Shown: piece after piece, positions 1-9,007 of the stretch
Layout: every line of letters starts with the position of its first letter
How positions within the stretch are numbered: the first letter of the stretch is position 1
DNA from: JBBPYR01 sp038199755
Lineage (GTDB): Bacteria; Chloroflexota; Ktedonobacteria; Ktedonobacterales; Ktedonobacteraceae
Assembly (NCBI GenBank): GCA_038199755.1
Contig: JBBPYR010000332.1
Coordinates: 1-50,778 of the forward strand
Reading direction: 5' to 3'
Length of the DNA: 50,778 bases
Notes under the pieces: generated by a model
The model's input: only the letters and a program-made list of their open reading frames with translations
Told to the model about the DNA's origin: nothing
The model's database searches: none
Position numbers and translations under genes: made by a program

Positions 1-1
1 T

Positions 2-337
2 GAAGATGGCTATAAGGCCATGCAAGAACTGTTGCAGCGTCTACCCGATCTCACTGCCGTCTTTGTATTTAATGATTTGATGGCACTTGGAGCAATAAAC
101 GCCGTGCAGGCTCAGGGGCGCATGGTTCCTGACGACATTTCCGTGATTGGCTTTGACAACATTTTCTACGCCTCCACCTTTGAACCGGCCCTGACCACAA
201 TAGCGCAACCGATTACAGCTATCGGGCAGGAATGCATCGCGCAATTACTCGAACGTATTCATTTCCCAGAGAAGCCACCTGCACACATCACGCTACCTGT
301 GGAGTTGATTGAGCGTGCCAGTTGCCGTTGCTTGTAG
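2..337 (+). CDS. LacI-family transcriptional regulator, C-terminal part
   Basis: This is the 3' end of a gene that begins before the window; the reading frame is open from base 2. The visible part is the end of the periplasmic-binding-protein-like effector domain of LacI/GalR regulators. It shows the segment VFVFNDLMALGAINA, in which the Asn-Asp pair contacts the sugar effector, then DDISVIGFDN and a TTIAQP segment, all typical of the family. The N-terminal helix-turn-helix is outside the window, so the operator cannot be assigned. LacI proteins commonly repress sugar uptake and hydrolysis genes; the alpha-glucosidase genes at 9-13 kb are possible but distant targets (inference). Confidence 0.9.
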   Translation, partial: EDGYKAMQELLQRLPDLTAVFVFNDLMALGAINAVQAQGRMVPDDISVIGFDNIFYASTFEPALTTIAQPITAIGQECIAQLLERIHFPEKPPAHITLPVELIERASCRCL

Positions 338-375
338 GGGCTGTGCTAAGGGTACTTCGTCAGAAAGTCGGCACA

Positions 376-420
376 CCACATACCGACGGCGGCCCTCTCC
401 TGGCCGCCGTCGGTATGTGG
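376..420. terminator. Strong hairpin between convergent genes
   Basis: A perfect 19-bp stem, CCACATACCGACGGCGGCC at 376-394 with its complement at 402-420, encloses a 7-nt loop. It lies between the end of the LacI gene and the end of the leftward DUF4386 gene, the position expected of a bidirectional terminator. No clear U-tract follows on either strand, so it could instead be a dispersed extragenic palindrome. Confidence 0.6.
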
Positions 421-471
421 TAGCATTCATTTCCTAGTTCTGATACTGACAAGACTCTCACTCAACCCGGC

Positions 472-1209
472 TCAACGAGCAGGGGTCACGTCACTGGTAG
501 CGGCCATGCCAGCTGTGATGGGTGAGGGCTTAAAGCCTTTGACGACCAGCCAGACACCCAGTGAAAATTCAAAGAGCGCGACCGGAATTGCGGACAATCC
601 TGCCAAGGGAGCATGTTGCCCGAGAAGACCGAACAGCACAGCGAAGTAGCTTGCGAGGAGGATGGGTGCCCCGACGATTCCGATCAGGGAAAGGCCTCTA
701 GGAACCAGACGCGACTGGTATAACAGGAATCCCAGTAAGAGGTCGCATATGGCTGGCATGAAGCTTTGTCCGAGCAAGAAGATGCGGTCATACAGGGTGG
801 CAAGCACATGACTACTGACCAACGCATCTGCTCCAGCTCCGGTCTGTCGCAAGGTCACGATCGACAAAAGGAACGCCACGCCGACGAAGATGGTGCCGGA
901 TTCCAGAATTCGGGAGGCGACGAGGCCCAACGCGAGCCCTTCGTTCTGTTTCTTGAGCACCGGGAAAAGCGTGACGGCGGTGCCGATGCCAGCGAGGGCC
1001 ACGATGATCTCCAGGATACCGCCGATGATGGCGGACGTGTCCGGCCCAGCACCGAGAATGTAGTTCGCGCTCTTTACCGAGCCGTAGATAAAGAGGGTTG
1101 GGATCGAGACAAAGGTGAGTAGGTAGAGCACACCCGCGACAAGCGAGGTCTTTCTCAGTGAGTCCATCGGGACTCGTTTCGTTGCTGTGGTTTGGTCAGT
1201 GATAATCAT
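472..1209 (-). CDS. DUF4386-family integral membrane protein
   Basis: The protein has about 245 residues and roughly six hydrophobic membrane segments. It matches the DUF4386 pattern: a short polar N-terminus, 'LRKTSLVAGVLYLLTFVSIP', a conserved 'RILESGTIFVG', and 'LGFLLYQSRLVPRGLSLIGI' near the C-terminus. The start at 1209 is chosen because AAGGAG lies just upstream; an in-frame start at 1239 lacks such a site. Function is unknown. It follows the small gene at 1240-1482 and the LuxR regulator at 1695-4487 on the same strand, so the three may be co-transcribed or co-regulated. Confidence 0.8.
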   Translation of the reverse strand: MIITDQTTATKRVPMDSLRKTSLVAGVLYLLTFVSIPTLFIYGSVKSANYILGAGPDTSAIIGGILEIIVALAGIGTAVTLFPVLKKQNEGLALGLVASRILESGTIFVGVAFLLSIVTLRQTGAGADALVSSHVLATLYDRIFLLGQSFMPAICDLLLGFLLYQSRLVPRGLSLIGIVGAPILLASYFAVLFGLLGQHAPLAGLSAIPVALFEFSLGVWLVVKGFKPSPITAGMAATSDVTPAR

Positions 1210-1239
1210 GCTGTTCTCCTTGTGTGGATTGGTGAGCAC

Positions 1240-1482
1240 CTATTGAGGTGCGATGGTGGGTACGTCAGGCTGGTCCGGGTCGACTTGGATGACCGAGAGT
1301 AAGGGCATTCCTAAATCACGCACTTTTCTGAGCAAGCCATGCAACGCGGCCTGATCGATGACTGGGCCGGTTAACAGCGTCTCGCCGTTGTCTTCTCGCG
1401 TGATGGTCAACCCATCGAACCTGTCGGCCCAGATCGGATTTAGGTGGCCCTTGACCGTAATCTGGTAGAACTCCTGTGGCAT
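1240..1482 (-). CDS. Small conserved protein next to the LuxR regulator
   Basis: An 80-residue soluble protein starting MPQEFYQITVKGHL and containing the segment DGETLL-like (here NGETLLTGPVIDQAALHG) followed by LLRKVRDLGMPLLSV. I recall this short sequence type as a recurrent unnamed Chloroflexota protein found near MalT-type regulators; no function is established. The start at 1482 is preferred because a GGAGAAG sequence sits about 10 nt upstream; a start at 1509 is possible. It lies between the LuxR gene and the DUF4386 gene, with a 30-bp gap to the latter, suggesting one operon. Confidence 0.7.
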   Translation of the reverse strand: MPQEFYQITVKGHLNPIWADRFDGLTITREDNGETLLTGPVIDQAALHGLLRKVRDLGMPLLSVIQVDPDQPDVPTIAPQ

Positions 1483-1694
1483 GCTCGTTTTCTTCTCCTC
1501 TCCATGCATGTATCGGTGATGCTCTCTCTCCTCGTTGCCAACAATGTCTTTCTCGCTTCATTGTCGTTGTTGGAAGTGTACTCGGACAGGAGGGAGGTTC
1601 GGACCCATCAAAAGGTGGTAATGGGGGGTGGAAGTTTTTCCGTGTCGGTGACGAGGGGGTGGAGGCAGGGGTGGGAGGCAGAGATGGAAGCTGA

Positions 1695-4487
1695 TTACTC
1701 GGAGAGCAGGTGGAGGGCTCTGGCTCGTGCCACCGCCTGGGTACGGCTCTGCACTTGGAGCTTACTGTAGATGGTATTGACATACGATTTGACGGTGCTC
1801 AGTGCTAGGACGAGTTGGGCTGCAATCGCACGATTGGAGAGGCCTGCCGCAATGAGGTGGAGTACTTCCAATTCGCGCTCGGTCAGCGGGTCGAGCAGCG
1901 GCTGGGCAGGAGGTGGAGCAGAGGGTGAGGCGGTGGCAGCAGAGGAGGTACCTTCCTGAACCCGTTCTCCGCGCAGCAGTGCGAGGAGTCGTTCGATAGA
2001 GGCCAAGGAAACGTTCGTCGAGGTGGCATGGGGGCGTTTCCGCGAGTGTTCGTGGAGACGCGCGAGCAAGACCGCCATGGGTGGGCCTTCATCCACAAAG
2101 ACGCGGACATACCCCTCAGGTTCAGCCAGCGTCAGGGCGCGTTCTAACGACGCAAGAGCAGTAGAGATGTCACCTTGCATCTGGTGGGCGAGTGCTTGCA
2201 ATACCAGGATTTCGATCACGCTTCCCGTCCTCTCACCATCTTCCGCTGCTTGCAGGAGGCGCTCCAGGAGTCCCACGGCCTCATGAATGGAGCGGTCTGC
2301 GCGCTCGCTCGTAGCCCGGGCCAAGAGCACCCTGGCCAGGGTGATGTGCTCGAACTCGCGCAGGTAGTAAGGCTCGTCCGAAACGGAGAGGCCACGCTCA
2401 CGCACCCAGTGGAGGGCTTCACCTACCTTCCCCTGCGCGATCCACACCCGTGAAACGCTCGCCGCGATAGGACGCACATTGGGGGAAAAGTCACCCACAT
2501 ACAGGCGCTCTGCCTCGTCGAGCAGGGCGAGCGCGCTGTCCAGATCTCCTTGGGCTTCCCGTATGCGAGCCATCGCAACGCACCAGCGATACCGGTTTTG
2601 CGGTAATCCGGTGTGCTCCCCCAGCTCCTTGCTTTTCAGCAGGTGCTGCGTGGCGGTATGCAGATCGTTCCGCTCACGGTGGAGCCCGCTCATACCCACA
2701 TACATGTCTGCCGTTCCCCGCAGGGTAGGCGCGCCCAGCTCCAAAGCCCTCTGTAATGCCCGCTCGTAGGTACGCATTGCCTCGTGGAGACGACCTTGCA
2801 CCATCTGGATATCAGCCACGGCGATGGTGCAACCGAGTGCGTCAGAGAGGTTCCCGGCCTTTTGCAGACTCGCAATACCATCGGCATACGACCGATGTGC
2901 AGCCTCAAGATCTCCACTCGTCCAAGAGGCAAGTCCTAAGAGCCCCGCTGCCGATCCGCGGGTCAGATGGGCGTTCTTTGGTGCGAGGTCGAGCGCACGC
3001 CGGGCATATGTCACGGTCCCTGGCACATCGCCGCGAGCCAGGGCCAGTCCAGCACGGGCAATCGCGATCGTAGCCGGGAGATGGCGAAACTCCTCTTCGT
3101 CCACGACGATCATCGCCGCCGCTGGGGCGTCTGGTCGCCCACGCATCTCTGCCGTCGTGTCCAGCCACCGTTCGGCGTCCCGCAGTCGCTCCTCAATACC
3201 CTCACCCTCGTGCTCACCGCTCGCCAGTAACACATGGGCATACGCAACACTGAGCACAGGTCTGCAGTGGAGCACCTCGTCGGGGAGCACCTTGAGCCAG
3301 TCAAGCAAGGTGGCCTCCTGTCGACTCCGGAGCATTGCTAGCACACCCAGCTCGATCAGGTCCGCTGCGTGCGCGAAATCCTTGGCAGCCAGCGCGTGGC
3401 GGATCGCCTCGGTCGCCGAACCATGCTGCTCGTACCACTCACTGGCGCGCCGATGCAGCCTGGATACCTGATCGGGTCGCTCCACCAGCAAATGCGTAGA
3501 GAGCACGTCGGCAAAGAGGTGGTGATAGCGATACCAGTGGCGCTTATCATCGAGCGGAACGACAAAGAAGTTGCCGCGTTCCAAGGCCTCCAAGCGCGCT
3601 TTGCCTTCCTCTTGGCCAGTAACGGCATCGCACAGCGAGCCATTTAATCGGTCGAGAATGGCGGTTTGGAGTAAGAAGCTGCGCACAGGTTCAGGCTGAC
3701 GCTGCAGAACCTCTTCGACCAGATAGTCTACGATGTAGCGGTGATCTCCAGCGAACGCACGGATGAACCCGGAAACATCCTGGTGGCCCTGCATGGAAAG
3801 CGCGGCCAATTGCAGGCCAGCAATCCAGCCTTCGGTGTGATCTTCCAGGGCGGCGATATCTGCCGCCGAGAGACTGAGACCCATGACCTGGTTGAGAAAT
3901 TCGGCGGCTTCGGAGGTGGTAAAACGCAAGTCGGCGGCGCGCAGTTCGGTCAATTCACCCCGAGCGCGTAAGCGGGCCAAGGGTAACGGTGGATCTTCGC
4001 GGGTGGCAATGACCAGGTGCATTTGCAGCGGCAGGTGCTCGACGAGATAGGTGAGGGCCATGTCAACCGCATTGGCATCAAGCACGTGGTAGTCGTCAAG
4101 AACGAGGACGAAATCGTCAGGGAGCGCGGAGATATCATTGAGCAGGGCCGTCAGGATCGCTTCGGGTGGCGGTGGCTGACTTGATTGGAGCACACCCAAC
4201 ACCCCTTCCCCAATCGTCGCCGCAATCGTCTGTAAAGCCGCGACGAGGTAGGTCAGAAAGCGTGCGGGGTCGTTCTCCCCTTCGTCTAGCGACAGCCAAG
4301 CGGTCGGTCGCTCGATGCAGGCGACCCATTCACTGATCAGCGTGGTTTTCCCAAAGCCAGCGGGGGCAGAGATGAGGGTCAGTTTGCGGTGCAGACCTTG
4401 GTTCAACCGCTCGAGCAGGCGGGGGCGGCTGACCACGTTCGTTCGAAGCCGAGGGAGATACAGTTTCGTGGCTAAAATTGGCGTCAC
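1695..4487 (-). CDS. LuxR-family ATP-dependent (MalT-type, LAL) regulator
   Basis: A 930-residue signal-transduction ATPase and activator. An N-terminal STAND NTPase domain carries the Walker A motif APAGFGKTT at residues 41-49 and the Walker B motif VLVLDDYH at 127-134. A long middle region of TPR-like helices (roughly 340-820) is the usual effector-sensing part. An Ala/Pro linker leads to a C-terminal LuxR helix-turn-helix, LTERELEVLHLIAAGLSNRA, in the last 65 residues. The start is GTG at 4487 with AAGGAG seven bases upstream. Its targets may be the small gene and DUF4386 gene just downstream (inference from position). The family is intact and of normal length; the ligand is unknown. Confidence 0.93.
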   Translation of the reverse strand: MTPILATKLYLPRLRTNVVSRPRLLERLNQGLHRKLTLISAPAGFGKTTLISEWVACIERPTAWLSLDEGENDPARFLTYLVAALQTIAATIGEGVLGVLQSSQPPPPEAILTALLNDISALPDDFVLVLDDYHVLDANAVDMALTYLVEHLPLQMHLVIATREDPPLPLARLRARGELTELRAADLRFTTSEAAEFLNQVMGLSLSAADIAALEDHTEGWIAGLQLAALSMQGHQDVSGFIRAFAGDHRYIVDYLVEEVLQRQPEPVRSFLLQTAILDRLNGSLCDAVTGQEEGKARLEALERGNFFVVPLDDKRHWYRYHHLFADVLSTHLLVERPDQVSRLHRRASEWYEQHGSATEAIRHALAAKDFAHAADLIELGVLAMLRSRQEATLLDWLKVLPDEVLHCRPVLSVAYAHVLLASGEHEGEGIEERLRDAERWLDTTAEMRGRPDAPAAAMIVVDEEEFRHLPATIAIARAGLALARGDVPGTVTYARRALDLAPKNAHLTRGSAAGLLGLASWTSGDLEAAHRSYADGIASLQKAGNLSDALGCTIAVADIQMVQGRLHEAMRTYERALQRALELGAPTLRGTADMYVGMSGLHRERNDLHTATQHLLKSKELGEHTGLPQNRYRWCVAMARIREAQGDLDSALALLDEAERLYVGDFSPNVRPIAASVSRVWIAQGKVGEALHWVRERGLSVSDEPYYLREFEHITLARVLLARATSERADRSIHEAVGLLERLLQAAEDGERTGSVIEILVLQALAHQMQGDISTALASLERALTLAEPEGYVRVFVDEGPPMAVLLARLHEHSRKRPHATSTNVSLASIERLLALLRGERVQEGTSSAATASPSAPPPAQPLLDPLTERELEVLHLIAAGLSNRAIAAQLVLALSTVKSYVNTIYSKLQVQSRTQAVARARALHLLSE

Positions 4488-4733
4488 GTTCTTTCTCCTT
4501 CAACCACTTTCTAGATCGTTTCACACATGACCCACCGCTTCGAGGTCACGGGGTACGGGTTTTGCGTTTGTGATGAGATGGAAAGAGGCAACCACCCCGA
4601 AATAGAGGGCGCGCAATATTAAAAAGATCAATGCCTTCGACAGCCAGTGCAACCATAAGCATCCCTCCAAGCACGATAGGTAATTTGTGACAATAATCAA
4701 GCTGAGAGAAGAGACCTCACTTACTCTGATTAC

Positions 4734-4763
4734 AAGATACACAATAAAATATGTGTTTGTCAA
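4734..4763 (-). promoter_or_regulatory. Candidate sigma-70 promoter for the LuxR gene
   Basis: On the minus strand a perfect -35 box TTGACA (4763-4758) is followed after 18 bp by TATCTT (4739-4734). It would start transcription near 4727 and give a leader of about 240 nt before the GTG start at 4487. The surrounding 4700-4830 stretch is markedly AT-rich. Confidence 0.5.
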
Positions 4764-4868
4764 GTATATATGAAATTATATAATTATTTATAGTAAAAAT
4801 ATTCATATTTCCGATCTCGCAACATCCCTGACTATTCCATTTCTAAGCTTCCCTTTCGGGCGAACATG

Positions 4869-4877
4869 TGGTATTAT
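4869..4877 (+). promoter_or_regulatory. Candidate extended -10 promoter for ABC operon leader
   Basis: TGGTATTAT is an extended -10 element (TGn plus TATTAT at 4872-4877). Only a weak -35 is visible about 17 bp upstream. Predicted transcription would begin near 4884, a few bases before the ribosome binding site of the short leader reading frame. Confidence 0.4.
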
Positions 4878-4909
4878 GCGTCTATCTTGTTTTGGAGGTA
4901 TCATTTATC

Positions 4910-4945
4910 ATGCACTCAACCACAGCTACGGTGTTGCTACACTAA
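4910..4945 (+). CDS. Putative 11-codon leader peptide MHSTTATVLLH
   Basis: A short reading frame starts ATG at 4910, ten nucleotides after GGAGG at 4894-4898, and encodes MHSTTATVLLH before a TAA. It is too short for ordinary gene calling. It is reported because it has a good ribosome binding site, sits just behind a candidate promoter, and its stop codon overlaps the left arm of a long-range inverted repeat (4944-4954 with 5103-5113). This arrangement recalls leader peptides that control ABC exporter and antibiotic-resistance genes by ribosome stalling. No stalling motif is recognised. Confidence 0.35.
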   Translation: MHSTTATVLLH

Positions 4946-5113
4946 GTGAGCTGCGTCTACAACTGCACACGGTCGTTTTCACGTGGATCATCTCGTTATG
5001 ATTTCGCTTCTCTAGATCCATTATGTACGACCATATTCTTCCTGAGATAGACTACAGATAGGTACTACTCTCTGCAGTAGGCTTCTTTTTCGCTTTTCAT
5101 AAGCAGCTCACTT
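4944..5113 (+). promoter_or_regulatory. Structured leader region upstream of ABC operon
   Basis: AAGTGAGCTGC at 4944-4954 is perfectly complementary to 5103-5113, which would close a 148-nt loop. Inside are smaller complementary segments such as CTACT/AGTAG near 5065-5080 followed by a T-rich run. The region lies between the leader peptide and the exporter gene at 5271, and no protein-coding signal is seen in it. It is a plausible attenuator, but the fold has not been computed. Confidence 0.35.
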
Positions 5114-5270
5114 CGCCTTGTAAGGCTACTTTTGCTTGCTTGCTCAGCGTATGCAGCAGCAAATTGTCTCCGGTTCAGCATCACCACTCTCCACCCCCTA
5201 CCGTCTATAGCATTAGCTTATCGTAGGCTACCCTCTCTATGAAGCAGAGATTAAGGAAGAAATTAGATTT

Positions 5271-7061
5271 ATGTACGTTTGGTTGAGACGCTATTGGCAC
5301 TTCCTGACCACTTACCTCTTTCAGGCCTTGAACCGCTACTGGCGGCTGTTGGCGCACTATCTGCGACCCCAGGGGTGGCGGATGGCCCTGCTGGCCGTGA
5401 TCCTGGGTGGCACCATTTGCGTACAAGTGGTTACGCCGTTGGTAGCGAGTCACTTTATTGACGAGGCCACTTCAGGTGGGGATATGCGCGATTTGAACAT
5501 TCTGGCATTGCTGACCATAGGTCTGGCTTTGGTGGGACAGGGCTTGGCTGTCGCCGAAACCTACGTGGCCGAAAATGTGAGTTGGGCGGCCACCAACGCA
5601 TTGCGCGCCGACCTTGTCGCCCACCTGCTGCGACTGGACGCCACGTTTCACACGGCCCATACAGCGGGCGAGTTGATTGAGCGTGTAGACGGTGACGTGT
5701 CTACCTTGGCTCGCTTCTTCTCACGGTTTGTCGTGTATGTGCTCGGCAATGGCCTTTTGCTGGTGGGTATCCTCGTGCTGCTCTATCACGTGGACTGGCG
5801 AGTAGGGCTGGCAATGAGTGTCTTTGTTGTGCTGGCCTTGACAACAATACTGCGCATCCGTGTCGTTGCTACACCCTCTTGGGCGGAGGAGCGTCAGGCC
5901 AGTGCCAATTTCTATGGCTTCCTGGGCGAATACATGGCAGGGCTGGAAGATATCAAGTCCAGCGGGGCGGGCGCGTTTGTGCTGCGCCGCTGCGCTGAGG
6001 TGATGCGGTCGTGGCTGGCTATAACACGCAAGGCGCAGATGTGGGGCTACAGTATGAGTGCCACCAGTCTGGGGCTGTTTGCGCTCGGCACGGCGGTTGC
6101 TTTTGCCTTGAGTGCCATGCTGTTCAAGGCTGGCATGCTAACCATCGGCACCGTCTATCTGATCTTTCAGTACACCGAGATGCTCAGCCAGCCAACCGAG
6201 CAGATTCGCAACGAAGTGCAGGACCTACAGCAGGCGGACGCCAGCATGACACGTGTCGAGGAGCTTCTGGGTGTGGTGCCACGTGTGACCGATGGCCCCG
6301 GCGTCGCCCTGCCAGCAGGTCCGCTGGCGGTTGAGCTAGACAGCATCTCATTTGGCTATGCGCAGGACGCCACGGTTCTGCGCGACGTTAGCGTGTCACT
6401 TGCGCCGGGCCGCGTACTGGGTGTGGTGGGACGTACAGGCAGCGGTAAGACAACGCTGACGCGGCTCCTGCTGCGCTTCTATGATCCATTAGCTGGCGTT
6501 GTGCGATTAGGTGGCGTGGACCTGCGGTCGGTTCGCCTTGCGGTGGTGCGTGAACGCATTGGCCTAGTTACGCAGGAGGTGCAACTCTTCCATGCAAGTG
6601 TGCGCGATAACCTGACCCTCTTCGACGATGGGGTGCCAGATGAGCGGATTTGTGCCGTACTGGACACTCTGGGTCTGGCCAGTTGGCTACGAGAATTGCC
6701 ACACGGGCTGGGCACCCTGCTCTTGCCGGGCGGTGCTGGACTCTCCGCAGGACAGGCACAGGTGCTGGCGTGTGCGCGCATCTTGCTGCGCGACCCTGAT
6801 CTGGTGATTTTGGACGAGCCATCCTCGCGCCTCGATCCGTTTACTGATCGGCTGGTGCATACGGCATTGGGCCGACTGCTCGAAGGACGTACTGGCATCA
6901 TCGTGGCGCATCGACTGGCCACTCTCGCATATAGCGACGACATCCTTGTATTGGAAGACGGGCAGGTGCACGAGTATGGGTCACGACTTGCTCTCGCTGC
7001 CGACCCAACTTCGCGCTTTGCCGAATTGCTGCGGGTCGAAAGATCGGAGGTCTCCCTATGA
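5271..7061 (+). CDS. ABC exporter subunit with canonical Walker B (heterodimer half 1)
   Basis: A 596-residue half-transporter. A type IV exporter membrane domain occupies about residues 38-310 and the nucleotide-binding domain about 350-590. Walker A GRTGSGKTT is at 387-395, Q-loop Gln435, a signature LSAGQ at 491-495 (deviating from LSGGQ), Walker B LVILDE at 511-516 with the catalytic Glu516, and the switch His547. The next gene overlaps by 4 bp and encodes the partner. Together they should form an inner-membrane exporter with one degenerate and one active ATP site. Substrate is unknown; drugs, lipids or peptides are all possible. AAGGAAG lies about 11 nt before the ATG. Confidence 0.92.
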   Translation: MYVWLRRYWHFLTTYLFQALNRYWRLLAHYLRPQGWRMALLAVILGGTICVQVVTPLVASHFIDEATSGGDMRDLNILALLTIGLALVGQGLAVAETYVAENVSWAATNALRADLVAHLLRLDATFHTAHTAGELIERVDGDVSTLARFFSRFVVYVLGNGLLLVGILVLLYHVDWRVGLAMSVFVVLALTTILRIRVVATPSWAEERQASANFYGFLGEYMAGLEDIKSSGAGAFVLRRCAEVMRSWLAITRKAQMWGYSMSATSLGLFALGTAVAFALSAMLFKAGMLTIGTVYLIFQYTEMLSQPTEQIRNEVQDLQQADASMTRVEELLGVVPRVTDGPGVALPAGPLAVELDSISFGYAQDATVLRDVSVSLAPGRVLGVVGRTGSGKTTLTRLLLRFYDPLAGVVRLGGVDLRSVRLAVVRERIGLVTQEVQLFHASVRDNLTLFDDGVPDERICAVLDTLGLASWLRELPHGLGTLLLPGGAGLSAGQAQVLACARILLRDPDLVILDEPSSRLDPFTDRLVHTALGRLLEGRTGIIVAHRLATLAYSDDILVLEDGQVHEYGSRLALAADPTSRFAELLRVERSEVSL

Positions 7062-8851
7062 AACAGCATCCGACCTGGCGTTATCTGTTGCAAATGGCCC
7101 GCTACAAACCTTGGCTCTACCTGCTCCACGGGGTATTGTGGTGTACGTTCAGCATGTTGTCGCTGCTAACGGGGCTGCTCGCCCGCGCTTTCTTCGATAC
7201 GCTCACTGGACAGGCACACCTGCCCGTGGGCATAACGGGATTGATCGTGCTACTGGTGGTGCTCGCGGTGAGCCGTGTGGCCGTGTGGCTCACTGCTGGC
7301 TTTGTCGAAATCAGCTTGCGGTTCACTATGAGTGGGCTGCTGCGCCGCAACCTGCTGCGCCACATCCTAAACCTGCCGGGTGCCCATGCTCTGCCCTACT
7401 CCATAGGCGAGACCATCAGCCGCTTTCGCGACGATGCCTATCAAGCTGAGGACGCCTTGGATTGGTCTGACGAGATTGTGGGCCAGGGCCTACTTGCTGT
7501 GGGGGCATTCCTGATACTCCTGCATATCGACGCCCGTATGACCTTCGTCACCATCCTGCCCCTCGCGGTCGTGGCGATAGTCACGCGTTGGGCGAGCAGC
7601 GCGTTGGGCCGCTACCGTGCAGCCAGTAGTCAGGCCAGCAGCCAGGTCACCGGAGCTATCGGCGATATTCTGGCGGCAGTGCAGACAGTGCAGGCAGCCG
7701 GTGCCGAAGAGCGAACCGTGGCGCGCTTCCAACGGCTAAACGAGCAGCGTCGCACGGCTATGCTGGCAGATCGCTTGGCGACGCAGGTGCTAGATGCTGT
7801 CACGACGAACATGGTGAGTGTGAGCACGGGGCTGATCATGCTGCTGGCGGCGAGCAGTCTGCACAGCAGCAGCTTGACGGTGGGCGATTTTGCGCTGTTT
7901 GTCTCGTACTTGAGCTTCATCGCCGACTTTACCGCCGGGCTTGGCCAGTTCCTGGCCCACTATCGGCAGACTGGCGTCGCTTTCAAACGCATGGATGTCT
8001 TGTTGGGTGGTGCTCCGCCAGCGGCACTGGTGGCGCCCATTCCGCTGCACTTACGTGGACCCCTTCCGACTGTACCACTACCTACGTGCAGCACAACTAA
8101 TCGGTTGATGCTAGTGGAGGCGCGGGGGCTGACCTATCGCCACTCACAGTCGGGGCGCGGTATCGTCGCGGTGGACCTGCGTCTGCCGCGTGGCACCCTG
8201 ACGGTGGTGACAGGACGCACAGGCAGTGGTAAAACAACGCTCCTACAGGCCCTCCTGGGCTTGCTTCCCCGTGAGGTAGGCGAGGTCCGGTGGAACGGCC
8301 ATGTCGTGGACGATGTGGCTTCCTTCCTTGTGCCGCCCCATGCTGCGTATATAGCACAGGTGCCGCACCTGTTCAGTGAGACGCTCAAGCAAAACATCCT
8401 CTTGGGTCTCCCCGAGGCCCCTGCGGCCTTGGCAATCGCCGTGCGAGGAGCCGTGCTGGAGCACGACGTGCAGGTATTGGAGGCAGGGTTGGAAACGCTA
8501 GTGGGCACTCGTGGCGTCAAGCTTTCAGGTGGTCAGGTGCAGCGCACGGCGGCGGCACGTATGTTGGTGCGCGGTGCCGAGCTGCTGGTGATCGATGACC
8601 TGTCCAGCGCGCTGGATGTCGAGACTGAACGTACACTGTGGGAACGCATCTTTGAGCATGAAGAGACAACCTGCCTGGTGGTCACGCACCGACGCACCGC
8701 CCTGCAACGTGCCGATCACATCATCGTTCTTAAGGATGGCCGAATCGACGCAGAAGGGACACTGGACGAGCTGCTAGCGACGAGTGAAGAGATGAGGAAA
8801 TTGTGGCGGAGTGATGATGGGAATGGGCAAAACGAGCAACCTATTCTGTAA
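7058..8851 (+). CDS. ABC exporter subunit with degenerate Walker B (heterodimer half 2)
   Basis: A 597-residue half-transporter translationally coupled to the preceding subunit (ATGA overlap at 7058-7061). The membrane domain is at about 20-310 and the nucleotide-binding domain at about 350-585. Walker A GRTGSGKTT is at 386-394, Q-loop Gln434, a perfect signature LSGGQ at 489-493, and His544 in the switch loop. The Walker B reads LLVIDD at 509-514, so Asp514 replaces the catalytic Glu. That loss, paired with the altered signature of the partner, is the hallmark of asymmetric heterodimeric exporters. A proline-rich insert at about 320-345 separates the two domains. Confidence 0.92.
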   Translation: MKQHPTWRYLLQMARYKPWLYLLHGVLWCTFSMLSLLTGLLARAFFDTLTGQAHLPVGITGLIVLLVVLAVSRVAVWLTAGFVEISLRFTMSGLLRRNLLRHILNLPGAHALPYSIGETISRFRDDAYQAEDALDWSDEIVGQGLLAVGAFLILLHIDARMTFVTILPLAVVAIVTRWASSALGRYRAASSQASSQVTGAIGDILAAVQTVQAAGAEERTVARFQRLNEQRRTAMLADRLATQVLDAVTTNMVSVSTGLIMLLAASSLHSSSLTVGDFALFVSYLSFIADFTAGLGQFLAHYRQTGVAFKRMDVLLGGAPPAALVAPIPLHLRGPLPTVPLPTCSTTNRLMLVEARGLTYRHSQSGRGIVAVDLRLPRGTLTVVTGRTGSGKTTLLQALLGLLPREVGEVRWNGHVVDDVASFLVPPHAAYIAQVPHLFSETLKQNILLGLPEAPAALAIAVRGAVLEHDVQVLEAGLETLVGTRGVKLSGGQVQRTAAARMLVRGAELLVIDDLSSALDVETERTLWERIFEHEETTCLVVTHRRTALQRADHIIVLKDGRIDAEGTLDELLATSEEMRKLWRSDDGNGQNEQPIL

Positions 8852-8939
8852 TGTACAATAAATGAACTACCACTCAGAGGGAAGGCTACTTTTCCGATCT
8901 ATCCACACGAACTGAGCCTATTCACTTACGTTCGTGCGG

Positions 8940-8979
8940 ATGCATGAGGGTGCATGAGAAGAGTAGCGAGATGCACGAG
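8940..8979 (+). repeat. Three short direct repeats upstream of the GH13 gene
   Basis: TGCATGAG occurs twice and TGCACGAG once within about 40 bp, just before the GH13 ribosome binding site; CACGAAC/GTTCGTG forms a short inverted repeat slightly upstream (about 8907-8935). These could be regulator half-sites, but no promoter was placed with confidence. Confidence 0.25.
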
Positions 8980-9007
8980 TCGGTAAAAACACTTTACAGG
9001 AGGGGAC

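Noticed and set aside
2824..3471. Long plus-strand open frame inside the LuxR gene
   Set aside because: Ser/Arg-rich shadow of a high-GC coding region on the other strand.
4521..4763. 80-codon leftward frame upstream of the LuxR gene
   Set aside because: It lacks a ribosome binding site and overlaps the predicted LuxR promoter and leader; composition looks like AT-rich noise.
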